In this document: piece after piece, positions 52,070-61,130 of the stretch
Numbering within the stretch: the first letter of the stretch is position 1
Layout of the letters: each line of letters opens with the position of its first letter
Source of the DNA: G963667915 sp965197385
GTDB lineage: Bacteria; Acidobacteriota; Vicinamibacteria; Vicinamibacterales; UBA823
Direction of reading: 5' to 3'
Length of the DNA: 64,000 bases
NCBI GenBank assembly: GCA_965197385.1
Contig: CBDANA010000006.1
Coordinates: 372,001-436,000, forward strand
Notes under the pieces: generated by a model
The model's database searches: none
Seen by the model: only the letters and a program-made list of their open reading frames with translations
Told to the model about the DNA's origin: nothing
Position numbers and translations under genes: made by a program

Positions 52070-52286
52070 CGCACCGTGGCAGTACCGCGGCGTCAACACC
52101 CGGCGGGCGGGCCGGATGGCGGACCTCGCCCTGCACCCGACGGTCAAACCGGTGTCGTTGATCGCCGACGTCCTCCGCGACGTGTCGGGCCGGGGCGAGA
52201 TCGTGCTCGATGGGTTCGGCGGTTCCGGCTCGACCCTGATCGCCGCGGCCAAGACCGGCCGGAATTCGGGCCTTCAAAACGTCTAG
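52070..52286 (+). pseudogene. DNA methyltransferase (N-6/N-4), C-terminal fragment
   Basis: PWQYRGVNTRRAGRMADLAL HPTVKPVSLIADVLRDVSGR GEIVLDGFGGSGSTLIAAAK TGRN. HPTVKP and the SAM-binding LDGFGGSGSTLIAA are motifs at the end of beta-class DNA methyltransferases. The catalytic DPPY region is missing and the end is cut after AAKTGRN. Relic of a modification system. Confidence 0.78.
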
Positions 52287-53140
52287 GCTGGCCGATACGA
52301 CAGCAGGAAGCTGCGAACGTGGCGCACCGCCAGCGGAATCTTCTCCGGGGTGTCTTTCCAGGGGTACATGCTCAGTTGTCCGTTTGGCGCCAGCATCGCG
52401 CTCTCGATCGCGGCATCGTACGAATGTCCAGCGGTATCGTCCGGCAGGACGAGAACCGGCGTCTGACACTGCCTCACGAAGTCGCGCGTCACCGTGAACA
52501 CGAAGTCAGGGTTGGTGCGGAACAGTCGGTTCAGGAATTGGTCGGCCATTTGCGTCGTGATGTCGGGGCGCCGCTTGACCACTTCTGCACCCCACGAGTT
52601 ACTCTGACTCTCATACATGGCGTTCGGTAGCTCCGGTCGGAACCCGACCGGCTGCGCCGGCACGGCCGCGATCACGCGATCTGGCGCCCGCTTGATGAGG
52701 TTCCAGATGAAGGGCCCCGCAATGCAGAAGCCGAGCACCATGAACCTGTCGATCCCCAGGTGATCCATCAGGCCGAGATGGTCGTCGGTGTAGGCATCCC
52801 ACGGCCGGTCGACCTCGAGCGGGCCAGTGGACTGCCCGGCTGAGTGGCGCAAGTCCGCGTAGATACAGCGGAACTCTCCGCTGAACGCCTCGATCGTGCT
52901 AAAGGGATTGCCGCGCCGGATGCCCGCGATCGTCGAGCCGTTCAACCCCCCGCCCGAGATGAGCAACAGCGGGAAGCCCGACCCTGTCTCCTCATAGCGG
53001 ATGCGGACATTCCCCCTCTCGTAGAAGCGTCCGCTATCGTCATTGCCGCTCTGCCGCGCGAACAGCGACGGCGGCGTAGCGGCCATTGCCGCCGCCGCGG
53101 CGCCAGTCTTCAGAAGCTTGCGTCTGATCGGGTCCACCAT
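52283..53140 (-). CDS. Tat-exported alpha/beta hydrolase with Cys at the nucleophile position
   Basis: 285 residues. A twin-arginine signal (IRRKLLKTGAAAAAMAATPP) is followed by an alpha/beta hydrolase: FPLLLISGGGLNGSTIAG (oxyanion region), YADLRHSAGQSTGP, DHLGIDRFMVLGFCIAGPFI with Cys where Ser is usual, VLVLPDDTAGHSYDAAIESA carrying acid and His. A Cys nucleophile elbow occurs in a subset of this family. Substrate unknown. It is intact inside the island and probably periplasmic. Confidence 0.87.
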   Translation of the reverse strand: MVDPIRRKLLKTGAAAAAMAATPPSLFARQSGNDDSGRFYERGNVRIRYEETGSGFPLLLISGGGLNGSTIAGIRRGNPFSTIEAFSGEFRCIYADLRHSAGQSTGPLEVDRPWDAYTDDHLGLMDHLGIDRFMVLGFCIAGPFIWNLIKRAPDRVIAAVPAQPVGFRPELPNAMYESQSNSWGAEVVKRRPDITTQMADQFLNRLFRTNPDFVFTVTRDFVRQCQTPVLVLPDDTAGHSYDAAIESAMLAPNGQLSMYPWKDTPEKIPLAVRHVRSFLLSYRPA

Positions 53141-53893
53141 ACCTCCTCTTCTCGGCCGTGTTTCGCCTCGATGACACAGCGATCGTCATCGGGGACCGGC
53201 TGAATCCAGGACTATAACGCAACCGAGGAACTATCCGCACAGACCGCGCGGCGCGCGACCACGTGACTCGCTCGGCGATCCTGGCATCACCGCGCGGCGT
53301 TGTTGCACGAATCGTCCCCGGCCCGCACGATGCCTTGACCTGCCTGCCGTTTTTCGGATCAGCTGACGCTTGAGAGAATGGCGGGTTGTGTTACAACGTT
53401 GGCCGACGGCGGCTGGTAACCTGAAGAGATCATGAAGCAGGCAATCCGACCGGCGATCTTTAAGTGACGACAAACCGAGCCCGAGCTGATTCTGTACGCC
53501 GTGCGCTGGTACCTTCGGTATTCGCTCTCGTTCCGCGATGTCGAAGAGCTGCTCCGCGAGCGCGGCCTCGAAGCGGACCACACGACAATCTGGCGCTGGG
53601 TCCAGCGCTACGGTCCCGAACTGGAGGAGCGGCTGCGCCGTCATCTCAAACCAACCAACACGTCCTGGCGTGTCGATGAAACCTACGTTCGTGTCAAGGG
53701 CCGTTGGTGCTACCTCTACCGAGCCATCGATTCCACCGGTGCCACGATCAACTTCGTGCTCTCGGGCTTGCGCGATGCCGCTACGGCCAAACGCCTGTTC
53801 CGCAAGGCGCTCACTGATCCGTCGCATCCGCAGCCCCGTGTCATCAACACGGACTGAATCGTACCGGGTTTCTCGGAGACCGAATTCGTTGAA

Positions 53894-54787
53894 TCAGGCC
53901 ACCTCAGCCTGCTCATAGTACTGCGCCTCGAACTCTGCTGGTGGAATGTCCCCGAGCGGCCCCAACAGTCGTCGTGTGTTGAACCAGTCCACCCACGTCA
54001 AGGTGGCGAACTCCACGGCCTCGAGGGTGCACCACGGGCCCTTCCGTCGAATCACCTCCGTCTTGTACAAGCCGATCACCGATTCGGCGAGGGCATTGTC
54101 ATAGGCATCGCCTTGGCTGCCGACCGACGGCGCGATGCCGGCGTCCACGAGGCGATCCGTGTACCGCATCGAGAGATATTGCGACCCGGCATCACTGTGA
54201 TGTACGAGGCCGGTGAGGGCGTCGCCCCGGCGGGCGTAGATCGCCTGCTCCAACGCATCCAGCACAAAGTCCGTGCGCATGGAGGCCGACACCCGCCAGC
54301 CCACAATGCGGCGCGCAAACACGTCGATGACGACCGCGACGTAGACAAAGCCGCCCCAGGTTGCGACGTACGTGAAATCGGAGACCCAGAGCTGATTCGG
54401 ACGGGTGGCCACGAATCGGCGGTCAACGAGGTCCACCGGGCGACCGCCCTCACCTGCGGGGGTCGTGGTGACCCAGGCCCGGCCCCGGACGGCCCCGGCA
54501 AGGCCCATCGCGCGCATCAGGCGCGCCACGGTGCAGCGCGCCACGCGGACGCCGTCCCGCCGCAGCTGCTTCCAGACTTTCCGGGGGCCGTAGACCTGCT
54601 GGTGCGCGTCATAGACCCGCTGAATCTCGACGCGGAGCTGATCGTCGCGCTGCGCCCGTGCGGACCGGCGCGTCGGATGTGTCCGCTGGTGCCGATGGCG
54701 CTGATACGTCGACGGGGCGATCGGCAGCACGGCGCAGATCGGCTCGACCCCGAACACGGCGCGATGGTCGGCGATGAACTGGACCAT
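53894..54787 (-). CDS. IS3-family transposase OrfB (complete copy)
   Basis: 297 residues: FIADHRAVFGVEPICAVLPI APSTYQRHR, QQVYGPRKVWKQLRRDG, catalytic NQLWVSDFTYVATWGGF, LVHHSDAGSQYLSMRYTDRL and YDNALAESVIGLYKTEVI. All three acids are present. Start five bases after the orfA stop; a frameshifted OrfAB product is usual in the family. Confidence 0.92.
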   Translation of the reverse strand: MVQFIADHRAVFGVEPICAVLPIAPSTYQRHRHQRTHPTRRSARAQRDDQLRVEIQRVYDAHQQVYGPRKVWKQLRRDGVRVARCTVARLMRAMGLAGAVRGRAWVTTTPAGEGGRPVDLVDRRFVATRPNQLWVSDFTYVATWGGFVYVAVVIDVFARRIVGWRVSASMRTDFVLDALEQAIYARRGDALTGLVHHSDAGSQYLSMRYTDRLVDAGIAPSVGSQGDAYDNALAESVIGLYKTEVIRRKGPWCTLEAVEFATLTWVDWFNTRRLLGPLGDIPPAEFEAQYYEQAEVA

Positions 54788-54792
54788 CGTGG

Positions 54793-55113
54793 CTACGTCC
54801 TCCGGCGGTCGAGCTCCGCCTGGGCGAAATACGCGAACGCTTTCCGCAGGATCTCATTCGCCCGCTTCAGCTCACGGACCTCGCGCTCCAGCTCCTTCAA
54901 CCGCTCCCGCTCGCTCGTCGTCAGGCCCGGCCGATGCCCAGCATCACGCTGCGCCTGCCGCACCCACTTCCGCAGCGTCTCCGCCGTGCAGCCGAGCTTC
55001 GGCGCCACCGACTGCAGCACCGCCCACTCTGAGGCGTGGGCCTCTCGGTGCTCCTCGACCATCCGGACGGCACGTTCGCGCACTTCCGGAGAAAACCGAC
55101 TTGGACGTCCCAT
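54793..55113 (-). CDS. IS3-family OrfA (complete copy)
   Basis: 106 residues: GRPSRFSPEVRERAVRMVEE, APKLGCTAETLRKWVRQAQR as HTH, LKELEREVRELKRANEILRK as zipper. Ends at the TAG that is lost in the 29.6-kb copy. Confidence 0.9.
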   Translation of the reverse strand: MGRPSRFSPEVRERAVRMVEEHREAHASEWAVLQSVAPKLGCTAETLRKWVRQAQRDAGHRPGLTTSERERLKELEREVRELKRANEILRKAFAYFAQAELDRRRT

Positions 55114-55685
55114 AGACCCCATCCTCCCAAGCAATGAGGTCTCCGAGAAACCCGGTACGATTCAGACCAGACCCGCCTTTACGGATCGGCGATTTCAGGG
55201 GTGAAAAAGGCAGGACTCCTACGACGCCGTTGCCGCCACCGGCCAGTCCAATACTTGAACAACATCCTGGAGCAGGATCATCGAGCGATCAAACGACGCG
55301 TGAAAGCCAAGCAGGGGTTTCGTGAGTTTCAGGCGGCGCGGCGAACGATCCAAGGCTACGAGGCCATGCACATGATCCGGAAGGGGCAAGCGAGGTGGGT
55401 GAGCGGTGCGGATGTGCGGCGACAGATTCAGTTCATCAACAACTTGTTCGAGGTGGCGGCATGAGACGGAGCCAGGCCGACTCGACCAATCGCTCTCTTG
55501 CCGCTTTTGGAAAGTTGCAACACATCCGTCCAAGACCCTGGGGCAGTACAAATGCCCCCAAATATTCCACAATTGTGCTGTCGACGGTTGCGTATAGGTT
55601 GCGTCCCGATGCCGCGATTTACCGTATTCTGCAACCCTCACGATCAAAATCACTCGAATATCTAGCGATTCTGAAGGTCGGCTAA

Positions 55686-55732
55686 GATTCGTAATCAGCA
55701 GGTCATCGGTTCGAGTCCGATCGCCGGCTTCA
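55686..55732 (+). other. attR-like site: displaced tRNA-Thr 3' half
   Basis: Direct repeat of 18543-18589. GATTCGTAATCAGCAGGTC is identical. The T stem is ATCGG/CCGAT instead of CGCGG/CCGCG, a compensated change, and the last triplet is TCA rather than CCA. It has no 5' half, so it is the displaced end of the original chromosomal gene or the other end of the island. Confidence 0.8.
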
Positions 55733-55980
55733 CTTTTTAATTAGCGAAATAGACACATCTGTCCCACAAATTGTCAAGGTACCATACCGCTGAGAGCCAA
55801 TCTGAGAGCCACTGGAACGTCGTCGGCAACTTGGACAGGTCCGCAAGGATCGTGATCTCGAGCGCCGGCTCCCCCGCCACTGTGACCTCGCTCCGCATCC
55901 TCCCGTCCAGCGGCGACATCATCTCCACCGCTGTCGCCCCAGCCCTGTGCAAGTGATGTATTGCCCCGCGCACACCGCCC

Positions 55981-56025
55981 GCGCCAGTAACTCAGTTGGA
56001 TAGACCATCGGCCTTCTAATCCGAT
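55981..56025 (+). pseudogene. tRNA-Arg (TCT) 5' half, decayed
   Basis: CTCAGTTGGATAGACCATCG and CCTTCTAATCCGAT match the D and anticodon arms of tRNA-Arg(UCU). The D stem and one anticodon-stem pair are broken and the 3' half is absent. Another tRNA scar 250 bases beyond the tRNA-Thr half. The intervening 55733-55980 shows no convincing gene. Confidence 0.6.
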
Positions 56026-56229
56026 CACGCCCGAGCAGGAACCTCAATAAATACGTATTTATTGAGAACATCGACGATCAGATCAGGTCCCAAGAGGTCA
56101 GAAAATAGCTGGCAGAAGCAGAAACGGCTGGCAGTACGGCTGGCAGTGCAGAGCCGCTGGCGTGCCCTGACCGGTGCGCGGGACCCGCCGGGCAGGACAC
56201 CGTCGACGTCGGTACGTTTGGGACGTCGA

Positions 56230-56262
56230 TTTCTCAACAAGCTGGTCGAGGTGGCTGCATGA
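56230..56262 (+). pseudogene. IS6-type transposase last codons
   Basis: FLNKLVEVAA and stop, the same end as the transposase finishing at 55464 (FINNLFEVAA). A scar of an IS6 right end. Confidence 0.5.
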
Positions 56263-56277
56263 GACGAAGCCGGGGCG

Positions 56278-56420
56278 CTACTGCTTCAACACCTCGGCGG
56301 CGGCCTCTTCGACCGTGGGCACGCCGTGGCCGTGGCGCTTCTCGGCCAGCGGGTAGCCGTCGAGCCAGACCTCCGGTCGCTGGGGTGCATTCGTGGGGAT
56401 GGCGCCGTTGCCGGGTGTGC
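56278..56420 (-). pseudogene. C-terminal scrap of an unknown protein
   Basis: The minus frame ends PQRPEVWLDGYPLAEKRHGH GVPTVEEAAAEVLKQ, which reads like a genuine protein end. No start or family could be assigned. Confidence 0.35.
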
Positions 56421-56431
56421 ATTCGCCGTCG

Positions 56432-57286
56432 TCATCCCGGACTGACGATGAACGCGACCGCGAGGACGGCGCACGCCACACCGATGACCTGCCAGCCATT
56501 GAGGTGCTCGCTAAGTACGATCCGCGCGAGGATCACGGTACTCGCGGGGTACAGCGATGACAGGGTGACAGCGACGCTGAGCGGCCCGTAACGGGTGGCC
56601 AACAGGTACAGTGCGTTGGCGCCCATGTCGATGGCGCCGGCGGCGATGGCGACCCTGGTGACGGGCGCTGCCATGCGCCACGGCCGCGCGCTGACCAGCG
56701 CGATGACGCCGAACAGCGTCACCGAGACGGCACGCGCCGCCACGAGAGGCCACATGCCTGCCTGGGCGTCTGTTTCGGCCAGGGCAAGGAAGAACAATCC
56801 GATCGCCACGCCCGACGGGAGCGCGAGCCCGACACCAGGCGGCAGCGCCCAGGCCCGCACCGACACAGGCCCCGCCGCTGCCTCCTGCTGACTGACCAGC
56901 ACGATGGCCACGATCGCCAGCGCGATGCCGAGCATCGTCAGCGGCGCGAGCCGTTCGCCGAGCACGACATCGGTGACGACCGGAATCATCACGGCGCACA
57001 CGGCCGTCGTCGGAGCCACGACCGCCATCCTCCCCACGGCAAGCGCCCGATACAGGAGCGTCACCCCGACGCCACCGGCCAATCCGGCCGCGCCGCCCCA
57101 GACCAGATCGCGCGCGGCAGGTGTGGCCTCGGGCAACAACGGCAGACTGAGCACCAGCAGCGTCAGGCCACAGCCCTGCGACGTCACAACGATGGCGAGG
57201 GTGTTCGCTCTGCGCGAGGCGAGGCCGCCAAGGAAATCGGCTGCGCCGTACAGCGCCGCCGAACTGAGTGCGAGCAGGTAAGCCAT
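56432..57286 (-). CDS. EamA/DMT-family exporter
   Basis: 284 residues, ten membrane helices in two EamA repeats: AYLLALSSAALYGAADFLGG at the start and VTLSSLYPASTVILARIVLS EHLNGWQVIGVACAVLAVAF near the end. The pattern YGPLSVAVTLSSLYPASTV is typical. Such carriers export amino acids or metabolites across the inner membrane. It appears complete. No regulator is adjacent. Confidence 0.88.
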   Translation of the reverse strand: MAYLLALSSAALYGAADFLGGLASRRANTLAIVVTSQGCGLTLLVLSLPLLPEATPAARDLVWGGAAGLAGGVGVTLLYRALAVGRMAVVAPTTAVCAVMIPVVTDVVLGERLAPLTMLGIALAIVAIVLVSQQEAAAGPVSVRAWALPPGVGLALPSGVAIGLFFLALAETDAQAGMWPLVAARAVSVTLFGVIALVSARPWRMAAPVTRVAIAAGAIDMGANALYLLATRYGPLSVAVTLSSLYPASTVILARIVLSEHLNGWQVIGVACAVLAVAFIVSPG

Positions 57287-57384
57287 GGAGACTCTGTGAC
57301 GGGCGGTCGTCGGGCGACGTGGGGGGAACGAGAACCCGCAGCCCGGCCCGCGTTCGTGCCCTACGGGGTAACCTGGAGCCCCAC

Positions 57385-57532
57385 ATGAGCGCAGAAAGAG
57401 GCTCTTGGTCAGTGTACCTGTTGTGCTGGAGACGGCATGGCGGGTTGCAATACATCGGCGTGTCGCAGGACGTTGACCGCCGAATCAACGCGCACCGAAA
57501 GGGGCGTTGGTGCCCGAATACGGTACGACGTT
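57385..57532 (+). pseudogene. GIY-YIG domain start fused in frame to IS5 transposase
   Basis: From the ATG at 57385: SWSVYLLCWRRHGGLQYIGV SQDVDRRINAHRKG. VYLL..........QYIGVS.D...R...H..G is the GIY-YIG hairpin with its Arg. About 50 codons on, the frame passes without a stop into the IS5 transposase, so the nuclease is cut by the IS. Confidence 0.62.
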
Positions 57533-58536
57533 TCGAGGCAGCAGACCAGACTGAAAGAATGCAGTCGAGGGTTCATCCAAAATACAAGACGAAATACCGC
57601 GTCAAGAACTGGGCATCCTACGATCGAACTCTGGTTCGCCGAGGCGACATCACCATCTGGTTATCTCCGGCGGCCATCGCCGCCTGGGAACCGGACCGAG
57701 CGGGCACACGGGGCGCGCAGCGGAAGTACTCGGACCTCGCGATTGAATCGGCCCTGACGCGGCGTCTTCTCTTCCATCTGCCGCTCCGGCAGGCCGAGGG
57801 TTTTCTCAAGTCGCTCTTCGTACTGATGGGGCTCGATCTGCGGGCGCCCGATCACACGACCTTGTCCCGCCGTGGCCGGCACCTCGATCTCTCGCTACGG
57901 CGCGTGCCAAAGCGCGCGGGCCTTCACCTCATCATCGACAGCAGTGGTCTGTCAATCGTCGGCGAGGGTGAATGGGCTGCGGCGAAGCATGGACGTCGCG
58001 GCCGCCGGGGCTGGAAGAAGCTCCATCTGGGTGTCGATCCGACCGGCGTGATCGTCGCGCACGCCCTCACCGAGGCCACGCTCGATGACGCGACGACTGT
58101 CGTCGAGCTGATCGCGGCGGTCAACGATGACATCACGCGGATTACCGGGGACGCGACCGACGACACGGCCGCCTTCTACGAGACGGCCAGTGCGCGGGGC
58201 GCGACCGTCGTGGTCCCGCCGGCCAAGGCGGCTCGCGTGTCCCCACGCGGGCCGCGGTCACGCGTTCGTGATCGCACGATCAACACGGTGAAGAGAATCG
58301 GACGGTGCCGGTGGAAGAAGACGTCACGCTACCAGCAGCAGGCCCGCGTTGAGAACGCGTTTTTCCGATACACGTCGATTATCGGCGATGGCCTGCGAGC
58401 CAAGACACCTGGCGGGCGAACGGCTGAGACACTGCTCGCGTGCACCATACTCAATACGATGACCGACATGGGCCGGCCGAACTCGTGCGCCGGTACTGTC
58501 AAGTTAACTAGCCTGGACCAGGATGAGGCGAACTAA
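57533..58536 (+). CDS. IS5-family transposase (open copy)
   Basis: About 330 residues: YKTKYRVKNWASYDRTLVRR GDITIWLSPAAIAAWEP, YSDLAIESALTRRLLFHLPL RQAEGF, DDE residues in LIIDSSGLSIVGEGEW, and ENAFFRYTSIIGDGLRAKTP, ending TVKLTSLDQDEAN. No internal stops. No proper start codon lies just at the element edge; translation may use the upstream GIY-YIG ATG or an ATG at about 57559. Homologous to the dead copy at 32530-33432. Confidence 0.85.
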
Positions 58537-58544
58537 TCAGAGGA

Positions 58545-59242
58545 TCAGGCCGCGGTCACCTCGGCCCACACGGTGAATGATCGTGCTCGCAGCATCCGAT
58601 GATGAACCGACCTGAGTAGGTGCCGACCCACTCGAAACAGATTCTGAATGACACCGTGAACGTGCAAGCACCGCTGGGCGTGGGCAGGTGAGGTGAAGCC
58701 GCGCATCTGACGCTCCTGTTGGCGCGTAGGCTGATGGGATACTTCGGCACGATTGTTCGCGTAGTGGGTCGTGTCGTAGGTGACACAGGGCATGACGTCC
58801 CGCTGGGCAACTCGGTAGCTGCCCAGCTTGTCGGTCACGAGACGACACGGTTCCTGTCGCTGACTCTTCAAGAGTTTTCGGAAGAATCTCCGCGCCGCAC
58901 GCCCGTCCCGACGGGGTTGGACGCGAAGGTCAATCAGGTCACCGTCTTGGTCCACGGCGCGCCACAGATACTGGCGCTGACCATGGATCGCGACGAAGAC
59001 TTCGTCCAGAAACCACGTATCTCCGAGTCGACCTTGACGTCGCTTCAACCGCCGGGCGTAATCGAGGCCGAACTTCCCGCACCATTGCCGAATAGTTTCG
59101 TACGACACGATGATGCGCGTTCGGCCAGCAGATCCTCGACATCCCGGAAGCTCAGGCAGTATCGGTGATACAACCAGACGGCGTGGCTGATGATTTCAGG
59201 CGGAAAGCGATGCCGAAGGTAGCGGGATCGTCGAATGTGCAT
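58545..59242 (-). pseudogene. IS6-family transposase with frameshift
   Basis: The N-terminal part RRSRYLRHRFPPEIISHAVW LYHRYCLSFRDVEDLLAERA is in one frame and SYETIRQWCGKFGLDYARRL, GDTWFLDEVFVAIHGQRQYL W, YANNRAEVSHQPTRQQERQM in another. Adding one base near 59112 would restore ERGIIVSYETIRQW. Related to 45721-46452. Confidence 0.87.
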
Positions 59243-59269
59243 CCCGGCATTGTGCCGCGCGGAGAGTTA

Positions 59270-59405
59270 ACCTGACAAAGCCCCAGCAAGGCCTCGAACT
59301 CCCAAACCGTATCGGTAATTCCCAGGGCCATCGCGGGCGTCATGTCCAAGGCGCAGTGCACCCGGCAGAAGTTGTAGTGCGCGATGTAGAGCGCGACCCG
59401 TATTT
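59270..59405 (-). pseudogene. IS1-like transposase C-terminal fragment
   Basis: IRVALYIAHYNFCRVHCALD MTPAMALGITDTVWEFEALL. The HYNF.R.H..L..TPAM..G wording is the end of IS1-type transposases. Only about 40 codons are left. Confidence 0.6.
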
Positions 59406-59429
59406 GGCTAGGAGCGTCGTCGGACGGAG

Positions 59430-59672
59430 CTAGTAGACCTTTATCCCATCGGGCGCCTTGCCGCCGCCCAGGAAACCAGCAAGCGCCTTCCCGACGCGCA
59501 AGTTGGTATCAGCCCGCTCCAAGTTGTCGATGGCATCTTGCAACTTGTTGCCCAGTTGAGCAACCACGATCTCATCGCCATCGAATTAGAGGGTCTGCAG
59601 TCTTTCCACTGTCGCCCTGACCTCGGCCAACGTAGCTATTGCCTTGTCCCATGTCGGTGTCTCGGTAGCCAT
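59430..59672 (-). pseudogene. Small conserved-looking ORF with an internal TAA
   Basis: From the ATG at 59672: ATETPTWDKAIATLAEVRAT VERLQTL, TAA, FDGDEIVVAQLGNKLQDAID NLERADTNLRVGKALAGFLG then a TAG. The halves stay in frame around a single stop, giving a helical 79-residue product if intact. A recent nonsense mutation is the simple reading. Confidence 0.4.
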
Positions 59673-59940
59673 GAAGTTACCTCCAGCCGAACTTATTGAC
59701 ACCCGCTCGATTTTTGGGGGATGCTGGCATTGTCTTTCCCGGAACCTAGCGGATGCCGGTTGTAAGAAGGAGGTTGCGTTTGCAGCGCAGCCTCCTTGTC
59801 GTGTACGCACCTTAGCAGGCGCAGCCTTGTTGCATAGGCTCTCGATTATACCCTAGCGACTCATCCTGATCGGCCGCCACTGCGCCACGGCGCCCTCGGT
59901 CCACAGAAATTGGGTGGTGGGCTAATTTAACATCAGCGCC

Positions 59941-60222
59941 TCGCCAAGGTGCTGGATCACGACAGCGGCAACATTCAGGACTACCTCCAAGCCTTCCTGA
60001 AGCTCTTTCCTCCCGACGCCGACTACGTCCACGACAAGCTCCATCTCCGGACCGAGCTATCGGATCAGCAGCGTACCGTCGAGCCGCGCAACGCCGACTC
60101 CCACCTCGCGTTCATCGGGAGTGGTATGCAGAGCGCCACGTCCTACGAGCTACGCGGAGACGAGTCGGTATGGTTCGTGGAGCTGGACGGGGTCCACGAC
60201 GGTCGCACCCGGTGCCGGCGTC
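59941..60222 (+). pseudogene. YjbQ-like (secondary thiamine-phosphate synthase family) C-terminal fragment
   Basis: HDSGNIQDYLQAFLKLFPPD, NADSHLAFIGSGMQSATSYE, SVWFVELDGVHDGRTR. The N-(G/A)-D-(A/S)-H-L and FVELDG strands recall YjbQ proteins. The start is missing and the frame is lost at 60222, where another fragment begins. Confidence 0.42.
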
Positions 60223-60223
60223 G

Positions 60224-60712
60224 CCGCGCTCCATCGACGCCCAGAACCTGCGGGACCCGCGCCTCTACTTCATCGGCCAGTTGGAGAAGCTGGTACGGGA
60301 GCACCGCGTGTCGTTCGGGCGGTTCGACGTGTCCCTGCCCGTGGACGAGCGCTACGCGGGCCTGACGGTCAACGAGTACGAAACCCTGCTCATGACCCAT
60401 GACCTGCGGGACGTGCTGACGGACCCATTTCGTTTCGTGGCGCAGATCGGGCGGGAGGCGCTCCAGGCCCCCTGGGCCATACCGGCCAAGGCGCTCAACT
60501 ACGCGCAGTACGACGCGGTGCAGGTCTTCAACAAGCTCATGGATCGGGTGGGTGTGCGCCGCTCGCTGGTGGAGAGGGTAGTCAACCGGGCGCTGGCCCT
60601 CCCCGTGTCCCATTTTCTGCGGATGAAACGCGAGATCAGCCTCCCCGTTCTGGACCGGCAGGGCGACGGAGTCGGCGACATCGGCTGGGCACCTACCAGA
60701 GCCCGATCCTGA
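60224..60712 (+). pseudogene. Fragment of unknown protein
   Basis: SIDAQNLRDPRLYFIGQLEK LVREHRVSFGRFDVSLPVDE, EYETLLMTHDLRDVLTDPFR FVAQIGREAL and LMDRVGVRRSLVERVVNRAL read as real protein with balanced composition. No family recognised and no start. It may be the displaced continuation of the preceding gene in another frame. Confidence 0.35.
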
Positions 60713-60819
60713 TCCAGTGGAAGGGCTCCGGCAATTCCACCCGGGCGCTGAACGTGCGGCTCGTGTAACGGCGGCCGCGGGCAAGTATTGTCACGTTGAG
60801 GCTGACGACCGTTTCCGAT

Positions 60820-61130
60820 GCCCAGCATGGCGGATCCTCGACCGGATCCTGCATCACGCGACGACGATCAGCATCCGGGGCGATTCGTATCGGCTGAAGG
60901 ACAAACTGAAGTCAGGGGTGGTCAAGCCGACCACAGCGGGAGCGTGAGCGATGGGAAGCCTGTGGACGCTGCCGGCGCCGTGGACGCGCAGACGCGCCCA
61001 CCGCACCTTGGACAGGCCGCAGACGGCCTGCCCACAGCGACCACAGGCACTCATCTCATCGCTTTATCAACCAGGGGTGGGGGAATTTTCGATGACCGCA
61101 GGTGGGGGAAATTTGAATGACCGTTGACAC
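60820..61130 (+). mobile_element. IS21-family right end with istB tail
   Basis: RILDRILHHATTISIRGDSY RLKDKLKSGVVKP is the end of IstB (to 60947). The element end carries two tandem terminal sites (GGTGGGGGAATTTTCGATGA and GGTGGGGGAAATTTGAATGA) before CCGTTGACA, as usual for IS21. It cuts the TonB receptor gene starting at 61336. Confidence 0.75.

Larger units (their letters stand above)
53855..55164. mobile_element. Complete IS3-family element with 3-bp target duplication
   Basis: 1310 bases bounded by inverted repeats TGAATCGTACCGGGTTTCTC and its complement, flanked on both sides by GAC (53852-53854 and 55165-55167). Inserted into the IS6 transposase gene. The same element, truncated, is at 29577. 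Confidence 0.93.
53432..55464 (+). pseudogene. IS6-family transposase, nonsense mutation and IS3 insertion
   Basis: ATG at 53432, an in-frame TGA at 53465 where the 51.4-kb relic has TGG, then ILYAVRWYLRYSLSFRDVEE, RVDETYVRVKGRWCYLYRAI up to RVINTD at 53854. An IS3 element follows. The transposase resumes at 55168 (QTRLYGSAISGVKKAGLLRR), then RPVQYLNNILEQDHRAIKRR and ends RQIQFINNLFEVAA at 55464. Without the IS3 the two halves join in frame. Confidence 0.9.

Noticed and set aside
54113..55204. 363-codon plus-strand frame
   Set aside because: Shadow of the IS3 orfA/orfB genes on the minus strand.
55737..55973. 78-codon minus-strand ORF (ADLSKLPTTFQWLSDWLSAV)
   Set aside because: No family, no ribosome site, in a scar-rich region between two tRNA pieces; not supported enough to call a gene.
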